Shown here in pieces: positions 9,812 through 18,786 of a stretch of DNA of 64,000 nucleotides (position 1 is its first letter; each line of letters starts with the position of its first letter). Origin of the DNA: Sulfuricurvum sp. (lineage in GTDB: Bacteria > Campylobacterota > Campylobacteria > Campylobacterales > Sulfurimonadaceae). The DNA lies in assembly GCA_028714915.1 (NCBI GenBank), contig JAQTLL010000001.1, forward strand, positions 62,001-126,000, in the 5' to 3' direction. Under the pieces are notes generated by a model, which did no database searches, was not told the DNA's origin, and saw only the letters and a program-made list of their open reading frames with translations. The position numbers were made by a program, and so were the translations under genes.

Positions 9812-11718
9812 AGTTTTTTGTATTTATATTCAAGCATGCGATATGCCTCATCAAAGTCAAACAATGCTCTATCGTGCAGCGCGTGATCTTCTAAACGTGC
9901 TGCATGAAGCGAAAATTCTTCAAATCTAAAATTAGCACTGGAGCCTTTTATTGTATGGGCAATACGTGCAATCTCTTTATACTTGCGTTGTTCAATATTC
10001 TCTTTTAGCTCTACAAGCAATGTACTCATATTTTTATGAAAAAGATCCAATAATTGCCCAATTTGTTGAGGGGAGAGCATTAGTACCTTCTCAAGCCGCT
10101 GCATCTCTTCTGTAAGAACCTTTTCGTGTACAAGATCACTACTAGATACATCCCCTTTTTCTAAATATTTTTCCAGTAAATTTTCTATATCACTGCCGCT
10201 AAACGGTTTGCCGACAAAAGCATCATATCCCCATTGTAACGCCTTTTCTCGTGAACCTTTAAACACATTGGCGCTAAGTTCGATGATAGGGGTCGAAGAG
10301 AGGTGATGTTCCGTCTCATACTGTCGAATTTTAGAAACAGCTTCATGCCCATTCATAATGGGCATTTGTTCATCCATGAAAATTAGATCATACTGATTGT
10401 CGCATGCACTTTCAAATGCTTTTTGACCGTTAGAAACGATGCTGACTTCCAGCCCATAACGCTCTAGGGTGATTCGGATAAGAGCTTGGTTGGCTTCATT
10501 ATCTTCAGCAACCAGAACTTTCCCCACAAAAGATACAGTACTGCTTGATACCGCTTTTACTTCACAAATCTCTGCGGGGGGAAATTCTACGGCAAGCGTA
10601 ACGACAAATAAACTCCCCCAGTCAATTTTTGACTCCAGTGTAATCTCTCCACCCATTTGTATTGCCAGCTGTTTACAAATAGATAGCCCCAATCCGCTTC
10701 CGCCTCCACCAAACTTCATCCCCTCAGAAGCCTGATAAAAAGGGTCAAAAATACGCTCTTGGTCCGCAAGATCAATCCCCATTCCATAATCACGAACACG
10801 TATTAAAAGAACGGAATCAGTACGATTGACATCAATACTCACATCAATGGAACAATCGGGTGGACTAAACTTGATTGCATTGCTCAAAAGATTTCCAAGT
10901 ATTTGTTGGATTCTAAAAGAATCAGCATGAATACAGTGTGGAATCTGCGGATTAATCGAGTAGACGATAGAGATCGATTTCACATTTGCACTGGGAATAA
11001 AAAGTTCTAAGGTATTAGTGATTTCATTATGAATATTAAAAGGATGCGGATCAATTGCAAATTCACCGCTGCGCAGTTTACTAAAATCAAGAATATCATT
11101 GATAATATGGAGTAGATTTTCACCGCTTTGGGCAATAATATCAAGGTACTTTTCTATCCGTTCACCTAAGTTTTCACCTTGCAACAAATTAACAAATCCC
11201 AAAATGGCATTCAGCGGTGTTCGTATCTCATGCGATATATTGGAAAGGAAATACTCCTTGGCTTTATTGGCTTCAATCGCTTCTTGCTCTTTTTGGTAAA
11301 TGGTATCAGTATACAGCGTCAAAACACCGGCAAAATTCATATCAAACAAATAGCTGATGGCTTCAAATAAACCTTGTGAATTGATCTCCAACATATAGGT
11401 CACATTGACCACAGAGCGTTTAAAATTACTGCACAGAATAAACAACTCGTCTGAGCGAATCTCCTGATTTTTAAGATAGTCTATAAATTCTTTCATAACC
11501 GGGCATTGACCAAGCTCTACATTTCCGGCAACAACTCCCATAAAATAATCAAAAACCGCACTTGCGTAATACTCTTTAAACCATTTTGGATCTATCGAAT
11601 GGCGATCCAAAATCGATGCACATTGCTTTTGTGAAATCCACTCATTTAAAATAGCCTCTTTAGCCCCGGTAAGTACTTCTTTTGTATGATAAAGCTGTAT
11701 AAAATTGGGGAAATCCAT
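9796..11718 (-). CDS. Soluble hybrid histidine kinase (HisKA-HATPase-REC-Hpt)
   Basis: A 640-residue phosphorelay kinase. The first 155 residues form a helical domain without recognisable membrane segments. The kinase core has SHEIRTPLNAILGF as H box and a G box GGSGLGLSICK; a receiver follows with Asp in DLIFMDEQMPIMNG, and a C-terminal Hpt domain with His in IAHTIKGSSANF. All stages of a relay are in one polypeptide. It lies 35 bp after the deformylase-like gene on the same strand, suggesting one transcript. Its signal is unknown; the helical N-terminal region may bind a cofactor or another protein. Confidence 0.9.
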   Translation of the reverse strand: MDFPNFIQLYHTKEVLTGAKEAILNEWISQKQCASILDRHSIDPKWFKEYYASAVFDYFMGVVAGNVELGQCPVMKEFIDYLKNQEIRSDELFILCSNFKRSVVNVTYMLEINSQGLFEAISYLFDMNFAGVLTLYTDTIYQKEQEAIEANKAKEYFLSNISHEIRTPLNAILGFVNLLQGENLGERIEKYLDIIAQSGENLLHIINDILDFSKLRSGEFAIDPHPFNIHNEITNTLELFIPSANVKSISIVYSINPQIPHCIHADSFRIQQILGNLLSNAIKFSPPDCSIDVSIDVNRTDSVLLIRVRDYGMGIDLADQERIFDPFYQASEGMKFGGGGSGLGLSICKQLAIQMGGEITLESKIDWGSLFVVTLAVEFPPAEICEVKAVSSSTVSFVGKVLVAEDNEANQALIRITLERYGLEVSIVSNGQKAFESACDNQYDLIFMDEQMPIMNGHEAVSKIRQYETEHHLSSTPIIELSANVFKGSREKALQWGYDAFVGKPFSGSDIENLLEKYLEKGDVSSSDLVHEKVLTEEMQRLEKVLMLSPQQIGQLLDLFHKNMSTLLVELKENIEQRKYKEIARIAHTIKGSSANFRFEEFSLHAARLEDHALHDRALFDFDEAYRMLEYKYKKLYSSR

Positions 11719-11753
11719 TAAACCCTGCCTGAATATTATTTAATTACTATCGT

Positions 11754-12560
11754 CTAAGGTGCCACCCAAAGAAAAACGCCCAGTGCTATCACGGCTAGCT
11801 GCCCCATTAAAAAGGCAACCGTTCCGATAATATTCCCTATTTGACAACTGGTGCACTGTTTGTATTGTCGTGATTCGTATTGGGCATAGAAAAAATAGCC
11901 AATCATCAAAAGTATGACTCCTGCAATGAGATATTTATCCATGAGATAAACCCTCTCCAGCACCTCTTTGGAGGCAAAAAATGGGACAAAAAAGGTTGCA
12001 ACTATCCCCCACATGAGGTACTTTGCACCCCGTTTAAAGTAATCCCGATAAAAGATTATGGGGCACGAGCCAGCATCTTTTACCAATCCAAATTCAAGAT
12101 GGTCATGAATACGCTGCTTCATATCACGATCAACACGGTCCACAAAGGTGCTTCCAAAACAATAATCCAAATATTGCTGAAAAATACGTGCCGCTTCTCC
12201 CTCTAAATCACGATAACACGGAGTTGCATTTTCATCTTCATAGACAACGGTTACTTTATTATACCGATCGACATCAACACTGATACCCTCATAGTAGACA
12301 CTTCGTTCTGTGTGTGTTTGGACGTCAGAGTGCTTGATAAGACGAGCATTGATATAAGGAATATAATTTTCCCCTTCTTTAATGACAATAATGCTCTGCT
12401 GAATACCGATTAAAATTGCACTTAGCGCATTCAAATCGTTTGCAATCATAGTATCACGCATATCGGTGATCCATTGGAGCAGTTCATCATTAAAGAAACG
12501 GACATTAGCCGATATTAATTTGATAGTAGGACTGGGATACTGAATAAGGTTTTGAATCAT
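11754..12560 (-). CDS. Membrane-anchored peptide deformylase-like pseudoenzyme
   Basis: A 268-residue protein whose residues 1-155 follow the peptide deformylase fold closely (IQYPSPTIK at the N terminus, DELLQWITDM, IIVI, and the strand pattern around 90-120). All catalytic motifs are gone: the GxGLAAxQ loop is NALSAILIG, the EGCLS cysteine motif is EGISV (91-95) and the zinc helix HExDH is QYLDY (129-133). Three membrane helices follow (about 181-196, 210-226, 244-265), with a CTSC pair at 236-239. Deformylase activity is therefore not expected. There is no strong ribosome-binding site; a hairpin lies just upstream. Function unknown. Confidence 0.7.
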   Translation of the reverse strand: MIQNLIQYPSPTIKLISANVRFFNDELLQWITDMRDTMIANDLNALSAILIGIQQSIIVIKEGENYIPYINARLIKHSDVQTHTERSVYYEGISVDVDRYNKVTVVYEDENATPCYRDLEGEAARIFQQYLDYCFGSTFVDRVDRDMKQRIHDHLEFGLVKDAGSCPIIFYRDYFKRGAKYLMWGIVATFFVPFFASKEVLERVYLMDKYLIAGVILLMIGYFFYAQYESRQYKQCTSCQIGNIIGTVAFLMGQLAVIALGVFLWVAP

Positions 12561-12569
12561 TAGGGGATA

Positions 12570-12598
12570 CTTTTGGGGAAAGTTAGAGACCCCAAAAG
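12570..12598 (-). terminator. Hairpin between small gene and deformylase-like gene
   Basis: A perfect 9-bp inverted repeat, CTTTTGGGG and CCCCAAAAG with an 11-base loop, lies between the stop of the 55-residue gene and the start of the deformylase-like gene. No run of T follows on the minus strand, so it is not a classic intrinsic terminator. It could reduce read-through, stabilise the upstream sqr transcript or hinder initiation at the start codon 10 bases further on. Confidence 0.5.
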
Positions 12599-12615
12599 GG
12601 TTCTCCTAAAAGGTG

Positions 12616-12783
12616 TTAGTGGCTTTTGCCCACAACAATGATCATTTTAATATTAATGATCACAAAACGGATAAACTGCCAAATTTTGCATGTACGCATT
12701 GCTCGAGCAAATTTGCCCGGGATCATTGCATTATTGAATTTATCATTTTTTGCAAAGTTAAATTCTTCAGGTTTTACTGCCAT
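12616..12783 (-). CDS. Small single-helix protein downstream of sqr (55 aa)
   Basis: A short open frame starting MAVKPEEFNFAK and ending VVGKSH, with AAGGA seven bases before the ATG. Residues 36-51 (WQFIRFVIINIKMIIVV, slightly wider) look like one membrane helix with a basic flank. It lies 34 bp after sqr on the same strand and is followed by a hairpin, so it probably belongs to the sqr transcript. A small membrane partner of the quinone reductase is a reasonable guess, but no function is known to me. Confidence 0.6.
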   Translation of the reverse strand: MAVKPEEFNFAKNDKFNNAMIPGKFARAMRTCKIWQFIRFVIINIKMIIVVGKSH

Positions 12784-12817
12784 TTTTTTTCCTTATTGGT
12801 TTTATTTTTAGAAATTT

Positions 12818-14287
12818 TTATTCTGGAATTACTTTCCAGAACGGTTTAAGCTTCGCTTTATAGATAAACAAGAAGTGAAGAATATGTTTAATCCAATGAC
12901 CAGCCAAACCAATTTCCCCAAAGGTATAGTCAGTATCGCGCCCTGTTCCAGGATATTTCTCAAGGTCAGGAACAACAGGATAAACTGTCATTGCAGCTGC
13001 TTGACCATCCAACCAGCCTTTACCGGCTGATGCAACACACGCCGCACCCATTTCAGCCATAGAAGCTTCATGCAAATGAGCACTTGGCCCGTGTTTAATC
13101 AAATCACAGACACTGTGAGCAACCGCTTTACCGATAATACCACTTGGCATACCCGTACGTGGAGGAGTTGGATTGATAACAGTACCGTTTGGTGATTTCG
13201 CAGGTTTAGAGATAATATGAGGAGGAGCAAATGCAATTCCCGCTGCAAAAAGATTTTTGAATGTTGGATTTTGGTATGTTCGAGGCCAGTCAGATGCTTT
13301 CCACTCTTCATACGGTTTTGGAGTATAGTTTGCATCTACTTTCATAAAGCCGTTTGGTGCGAATACCGTATCGGTAATATCTTCACCGGCTTTATTGTAC
13401 GCTTTAAGACCAACACCTGCAAATGGAGGAATCAACATTGAAAAGTCAAAGGTCTCTTCACCCATAGAGCCATCAAGAAGTTCGTATGAAACTTTCCCTT
13501 TTTCTACTTTGTTGACGTGTGCACCGGTAATATAATTAACCCCGCGCTCTGCAAACAATGATTCGGTAAAGATACGGCTACTGACAACATAACCGCCCAC
13601 TTTCATGTGCAATCCGCCCATTCCGAAGTCACCCATGAATGACTCATTAGAGATCCATTGGATGTCTGCCATGTCACGAAGACCTGCTTTTCGAATTTCA
13701 TGCTCGACATTAAAGATGTATTCGAATGCTGCACCTTGACAGGTACACATACCGTGACCTGTACCGATGAGAATTTTTTGACGCTCACCTTTACGCATCT
13801 TATCCATAATTTTTGTTAACTCATGAGACGCGTGCACAGCATGATCCGCAGTACATACTGATACAGTAAACTCACCAAGTCCATTAGCATCGCCCAATCC
13901 AGGAGTTGCAGCAAAATTTAATTTTGGTCCTGTTGCATTGATAAGATAATCATACGTTAGCTCTTCACTTTTACCCGCTTTGCCTTGACCGGTATACTCG
14001 ATCGTTACAAAAGGTTTATCGCCTGAAGCATTTCCCTCAGGATTAAGACTGACTGCTTTAGCTTGCTTATACGTAATGCCTGCTTTTTCGTATACAGGAG
14101 CAAGATCAAAAGTGACCTCTTCTTTGGTCATTTCACCGACACCAACCCAAATATTTGAGGGAATCCAATTCCATTTTGCATTTGGGGTAACCACAACTAC
14201 TTCATGATCACGTCCCAGCCAGTCAGCTGCAAATGTTGCAGCTGTATGCCCAGCGACTCCGCCGCCTAAAACAACTAATCTTGCCAT
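12818..14287 (-). CDS. sqr: Sulfide:quinone oxidoreductase family flavoprotein
   Basis: A 489-residue FAD-dependent oxidoreductase of the disulfide-reductase superfamily. The N-terminal dinucleotide fold LVVLGGGVAGHTAA and NWIPSNIWVGVG are typical of SQR; candidate redox cysteines lie in VSVCTADH and GHGMCTCQG. No signal peptide is present, so it would face the cytoplasm while bound to the membrane through its amphipathic C terminus, passing electrons from sulfide to quinone. The SQR subtype cannot be fixed by eye. It is followed by the 55-residue gene and preceded by a 140-bp AT-rich gap. Confidence 0.85.
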   Translation of the reverse strand: MARLVVLGGGVAGHTAATFAADWLGRDHEVVVVTPNAKWNWIPSNIWVGVGEMTKEEVTFDLAPVYEKAGITYKQAKAVSLNPEGNASGDKPFVTIEYTGQGKAGKSEELTYDYLINATGPKLNFAATPGLGDANGLGEFTVSVCTADHAVHASHELTKIMDKMRKGERQKILIGTGHGMCTCQGAAFEYIFNVEHEIRKAGLRDMADIQWISNESFMGDFGMGGLHMKVGGYVVSSRIFTESLFAERGVNYITGAHVNKVEKGKVSYELLDGSMGEETFDFSMLIPPFAGVGLKAYNKAGEDITDTVFAPNGFMKVDANYTPKPYEEWKASDWPRTYQNPTFKNLFAAGIAFAPPHIISKPAKSPNGTVINPTPPRTGMPSGIIGKAVAHSVCDLIKHGPSAHLHEASMAEMGAACVASAGKGWLDGQAAAMTVYPVVPDLEKYPGTGRDTDYTFGEIGLAGHWIKHILHFLFIYKAKLKPFWKVIPE

Positions 14288-14427
14288 TATTTCTCCCTAC
14301 TTACTCAAATTCCATAAAAGACAATTATAATCCTATTACGTCACAATGCTATCACATCCTTAATTTAATCCTTATAATTTTGACTAAAATTTTAATAACA
14401 ACAATTAATGTTACTTTTTTTCCCAAT

Positions 14428-17034
14428 TTATAAGGTCATTAAGATCTTTACAATAATTTCATAAACATTATTTGATAGATTTGGGTGATTTTTAATCCGT
14501 TCCAGTTCAATTCCCATTTTTGCTTTGCTCAACGGAGAGAGTTTCCCATAACTTTTAAAAGCTCCCGAAAGACCTGAAGCAATTTGTGGATTTAGGGTAT
14601 CCATCTCAATCACCTTATCCGCCATAAATTCATATCCCTCTCCTGAATCATGATGAAATGCCACCATATTCCGGGCAAATGATCCATACAATGCACGTAC
14701 TAAGTTGGGAACTTTACTATCAAATACCGGATCATTCTGAAGCTCTTTAACCTTTTGCAGCGTTCCTTCACAGCGTGATGATGCACGAAGGGCAAAATAT
14801 TTATTCATAATCAATGTTTCGTGACAATGTTTTTGATAAAAATTATTCAACGCCTCACCTGCCAATGCAGGAGCATAGTTTTCAAGCAAATCCAGTGCTG
14901 CCAGACGGCTTGTCATATTCACCGATTCTTCATAATGAGTTTTGCACATTTGTGAGATGACTTCATCTTCAAGACTCATCAGAAGTCCAAGACAACGATT
15001 TTTGAGAGCACGCTGCGCCATACTAACTGTATCTATCTCACTGTTGAACGGTTCATACAAGCTCTCAATCTGACCAAGCAATATCACTTTGTAATGAGAT
15101 GCCAAATGCTTTTTCAATGTTTCAAGTGCTCTATGGATTGCTTCTACATCAAGACTCTCTTGACGCTGCATTAAGGTATTAATCGTTGGAAGTCCTAATA
15201 ATTCAGCTTTAAACATCGGCTCCAGTGATGAGTCGGACAAAATAGCTCCATACGCCGCTACAAATCGAGGATCAATCTCATGACCTTGTATCATCTGCTC
15301 CAGGGTTTCAATCCCAAAAACTTGCGCTGCTTCATACCGATTGAACCCATCACTCTCATGTGCCATCAAAAATGGATAATCTTGGCTCTCATACTCTATT
15401 TTGACAGGAGCACTGAAATGACGGTTAAGGGAAAGAGTTGGAATTTCATGCACTTCTTCAAAAATAATGGCCGTTACTGCTTGGTCAATCCATACGATCC
15501 CCTCATGAATCATCGTTGCATTGGAACTTTTGAGCTGTATATCCATACCCTTGGTGTCCAATAATCTGATTGCCATAGGCATCGCATACGGCAATTGCTC
15601 ACGACCTTGTGTATCTTTAGGGATACTTTGGGCAATAGTCAGCGTCATTGTTTGTGCAGTCGCATCGTATACATTCGAAATTTTAAGAGTTGGGGTACGC
15701 TCTTGAGAATACCATCGTTTAAACTGGGTTAAATCAAGCGGGCTTTGGGTTTGCATCGCCCATAAAAATTCTTCTGTTCCCACTGCTTGCCCGTCAAAAT
15801 GTTCAAAATAGGTGTCCATTGCAAGGCGGAATTTTTCACGACCCAGCAAGGTATACAGCATCCGAATCACTTCGGCCCCTTTTTCATAAATCGTGGCGGT
15901 ATAAAAATTGTTGATTTCAATAAAATGATCCGGTTTGATCGGATGGGCGGTTGGTCCTGCATCTTCGACAAACTGCCGTTCTCGAAGAGATTTGACATCA
16001 TCAATACGCCCTATGAGCTGTGAGTTCATATCGGCACTGAAGCACTGGTCTCTAAAGACCGTCAGCCCTTCTTTGAGCGTCAGTTCAAACCAGTTTCGGC
16101 ACGTGATACGGTTTCCTGTCCAGTTGTGAAAATACTCATGGGCGATGACACTCTCAATCCCCATAAAATCACTGTCCGTGGCACTCGTCTCATCGGCTAA
16201 TACATAATGGGAATTGAAAATATTCAGCCCTTTGTTCTCCATTGCCCCCATGTTGAAACTGTCCACGGCAACGATGTTGTACACCTCTAAATCGTACTCA
16301 CGTCCGTAAACTTCTTCATCCCAGCTCATCGCCTTTTTAAGTGACCGCATGGCGTGGTGGCATTTATCCTCATTTCCACGGTCACAGTAGATCGCCAACT
16401 CGACTTTCTTGCCGCTCATCGTAATAAACATATCGTGAATACTCCCCAAATCTCCCGCAACAAGAGCAAAAAGATAGGAAGGTTTTGGGATGGGGTCTTC
16501 CCAAATAGCGAGATGTTTTCCATTTTCCAGCGTTGCCGTACCCACTAAGTTGCCATTCCCCAGCAATATCGGGCACAGTGCTTTATTGGCAATGATTTTG
16601 GTAGTAAAGCGGGTCATCACATCGGGTCGGTCGATAAAATAGGTGATACGGCGGAATCCTTCGGGCTCATTTTGGGTACACCAGATACCGCCTGAGCGAT
16701 ACAGCCCCTCAAGCGCGGTATTCTCGTCGGGATAGAGGCGGGTAATAACACGGATTCGTCCTTCGTCGGCATCAAAGGGGAGGATCAGAGCATTTTCTTC
16801 TTTAACAAACATCTCTTCGCTAAAAAGTTCATCATTCACCCACAAAAGTTCGAGATCCATCATCTCTCCATCAAGACGAAGCTCTTTGGCGTTGGGATTC
16901 TGACGTTTTATCTCCATGACGTTATCAACGCGAGTAGAACCGTTATCAATAATAAATTCTAAGAGACATGACGTGACCGTGTAATCACAGGGTCGGTAAT
17001 CGTTAAAATAAATAGGTTCAGGCAGTTTCATCAT
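14428..17034 (-). CDS. pepN: Aminopeptidase N
   Basis: Zinc metallopeptidase of family M1 that removes N-terminal residues from peptides in the cytoplasm. The 868-residue length matches gamma- and epsilonproteobacterial PepN. The exopeptidase motif GAMENKGLNIF and the zinc site HEYFHNW with the downstream Glu in LTLKEGLT are present. It is transcribed alone; the stop is followed by an AT-rich gap. Start: two adjacent ATG codons (17034 and 17031). Confidence 0.97.
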   Translation of the reverse strand: MMKLPEPIYFNDYRPCDYTVTSCLLEFIIDNGSTRVDNVMEIKRQNPNAKELRLDGEMMDLELLWVNDELFSEEMFVKEENALILPFDADEGRIRVITRLYPDENTALEGLYRSGGIWCTQNEPEGFRRITYFIDRPDVMTRFTTKIIANKALCPILLGNGNLVGTATLENGKHLAIWEDPIPKPSYLFALVAGDLGSIHDMFITMSGKKVELAIYCDRGNEDKCHHAMRSLKKAMSWDEEVYGREYDLEVYNIVAVDSFNMGAMENKGLNIFNSHYVLADETSATDSDFMGIESVIAHEYFHNWTGNRITCRNWFELTLKEGLTVFRDQCFSADMNSQLIGRIDDVKSLRERQFVEDAGPTAHPIKPDHFIEINNFYTATIYEKGAEVIRMLYTLLGREKFRLAMDTYFEHFDGQAVGTEEFLWAMQTQSPLDLTQFKRWYSQERTPTLKISNVYDATAQTMTLTIAQSIPKDTQGREQLPYAMPMAIRLLDTKGMDIQLKSSNATMIHEGIVWIDQAVTAIIFEEVHEIPTLSLNRHFSAPVKIEYESQDYPFLMAHESDGFNRYEAAQVFGIETLEQMIQGHEIDPRFVAAYGAILSDSSLEPMFKAELLGLPTINTLMQRQESLDVEAIHRALETLKKHLASHYKVILLGQIESLYEPFNSEIDTVSMAQRALKNRCLGLLMSLEDEVISQMCKTHYEESVNMTSRLAALDLLENYAPALAGEALNNFYQKHCHETLIMNKYFALRASSRCEGTLQKVKELQNDPVFDSKVPNLVRALYGSFARNMVAFHHDSGEGYEFMADKVIEMDTLNPQIASGLSGAFKSYGKLSPLSKAKMGIELERIKNHPNLSNNVYEIIVKILMTL

Positions 17035-17122
17035 TTCTCTTTTGGCTTTTTGAAATCATAACGCAAAGAAAATGAATTGAGTGCCTAAAATTTATTATAC
17101 CGCCCACTTTTAAGTCTACATA

Positions 17123-17196
17123 CGTATTCCCGCGAAGGCGGGAATCCAGCTCTGAATTTAGGGGAATGGACCCCCGGGTCAAGCCCGAGGATGACG
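17123..17196. repeat. Dispersed paired-hairpin repeat, copy 1
   Basis: A 74-bp intergenic element in two halves: hairpin ATTCCCGC-GAAG-GCGGGAAT followed by CCAGC, then TGGA and a second imperfect hairpin around GGGTCAAGCCCG ending in ATGACG. The same layout (CGTCATT..., GGAATCCAGC, TGGATCCCG..., ...ATGACG) occurs at 24830, 56557 and 63440. It lies between pepN and the Tat-SQR gene. It resembles a non-autonomous REP/MITE-type element. Confidence 0.75.
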
Positions 17197-17224
17197 AGAG
17201 TGTCTTCGTTAATGGGATTTGGTA

Positions 17225-18655
17225 TTACATCAACCCATTCAGCATCAAATAGCGGTACATCGGCTGAAGCATGTACAAATCAAACGCCCACCATATCCAT
17301 CGCGGTTGTGCCGGGTCAAGCGGGAACGATGGAGCGAGACCGTCATAGTTGAACTCTGCCATCATAATCTCTCCGTACGATGTTTTCATCGGGCAGACGG
17401 TGTAGCCGTCAAATTTCAATACTGTCTCTTTTTTCTCCATGACTGAAATGAGGTTCCCCACAACAATGGGAGCTTGATGACGTGCACTTCCCCCTGTTTT
17501 TCCGACAGGAATACCGCACACATCTCCGATTCCGAATACGTTTTTATAGCGCCGGTGCTGAAGCGTCTCACGGTCTACTTCCAGCCACCCTTTTGCCGTC
17601 CCTTTTTGCCATCCAAGCAATGAGTTAGCCACCGCATCTACTGCATGTGTCGGAGGGGAAATATGGATAAAATCGTATTTTATAGTGACCTCTTCTTCTT
17701 TGGAGACCATGTCATACTCTTTAAGCTCTTTATCGTATTCTCCTTGCACTTCGTACGTATGATGGAAGGTTGCAATTTTTTTATCGGCATTGATGGCAAT
17801 GAGTTCATGCCCGAATTTGTTCGTGATATTGCCGTATTCCTCTTGAACTTTATGAAGTGCTGCATCAATCTCTGGAAGAGCGAAAAGTTTTTCACCTGCG
17901 GTTGCAAAAGTAAAGTCTGCCGTTAATTTGTCACGTTTGAGGAAATCATCACTGAGATAAAGGATTTTTTGAGGTGCTCCGCCACATTTGAGCGGAGTTG
18001 AGGGCTGAGTACAAAGGACTCGAGGTTTGGATGTTTTTGCCGCTTCATGGAGTTCTTTGAACCATTCATGGGTAATCGTCCCACCCTGCGCCGTTCCTGC
18101 GGCAAGGTCGTTTAGATAGACGCTTGAAATACCGTTTTTGCCAATCATATCGGTGGTGAGCCCCGCAATTTGCTCATAATGGTACTGTACGCCCGTCGCA
18201 ACAATGAGATAATCGTAGTCGACTATTTTGCCCCCTTTGGTCGTGAGCTTGTTGTTATCGGGGTCAAACGTTGCGGCTTCGTCTTTGATCCATGTCACAT
18301 CCTTGCCGATGTAGCCTTTATTGTCAAAAATAATATCTTCAGGAGCATACTCACCCGCCGCAACAAAAATCTGTCCCGGCTGATAGACGTGCTTTTCATT
18401 GGGAGCGATAATCGTAATATTCGGTTTAGAAAAAGCTCTGCGCGTACGGGCAAGAACCATCAATGCCCCTGCGCCCCCGCCGACAATGACAATTTTACCC
18501 TCTGCCTGCGACGTTGATGCTGCCAATGTTGTTGGAGCAGCAGTTCCCGCCAATACAGAGGCAGCGACGGGCGAGAGAACCATCATTTTCAAGGCATCCC
18601 GTCGTGAAAAACCTTCGTGTACCCGTATCTTTTTCATCAAATCTTTATTATCCAT
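17225..18655 (-). CDS. Tat-exported sulfide:quinone oxidoreductase
   Basis: A 476-residue FAD oxidoreductase. A twin-arginine signal (SRRDALKMM, hydrophobic stretch, then AGTAAPTTLAAS) precedes the FAD-binding IVIVGGGAGAL. HVYQPGQIFVAAG, the redox Cys in PLKCGGAPQK and GIGDVCGIPVGK fit SQR better than flavocytochrome c; the C terminus is aromatic-rich and probably membrane-binding. Unlike the SQR at 12818 it would act on the periplasmic side. The ATG at 18655 was chosen over 18676 because AGAGGA lies 8 bases upstream. A flavocytochrome-c sulfide dehydrogenase role remains possible, but no cytochrome gene is adjacent. Confidence 0.82.
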   Translation of the reverse strand: MDNKDLMKKIRVHEGFSRRDALKMMVLSPVAASVLAGTAAPTTLAASTSQAEGKIVIVGGGAGALMVLARTRRAFSKPNITIIAPNEKHVYQPGQIFVAAGEYAPEDIIFDNKGYIGKDVTWIKDEAATFDPDNNKLTTKGGKIVDYDYLIVATGVQYHYEQIAGLTTDMIGKNGISSVYLNDLAAGTAQGGTITHEWFKELHEAAKTSKPRVLCTQPSTPLKCGGAPQKILYLSDDFLKRDKLTADFTFATAGEKLFALPEIDAALHKVQEEYGNITNKFGHELIAINADKKIATFHHTYEVQGEYDKELKEYDMVSKEEEVTIKYDFIHISPPTHAVDAVANSLLGWQKGTAKGWLEVDRETLQHRRYKNVFGIGDVCGIPVGKTGGSARHQAPIVVGNLISVMEKKETVLKFDGYTVCPMKTSYGEIMMAEFNYDGLAPSFPLDPAQPRWIWWAFDLYMLQPMYRYLMLNGLM

Positions 18656-18786
18656 ATCCAATCCTCTTTCTCGCATTATCTCTTTATTGTACTGTATTGG
18701 ATTATTACCCTAAACGTATTAAAATCTCTTAAAAGTACCTTTTTTTAACTGTATCTCTTAATTTTTATTCGTGCTACAATACCTTT

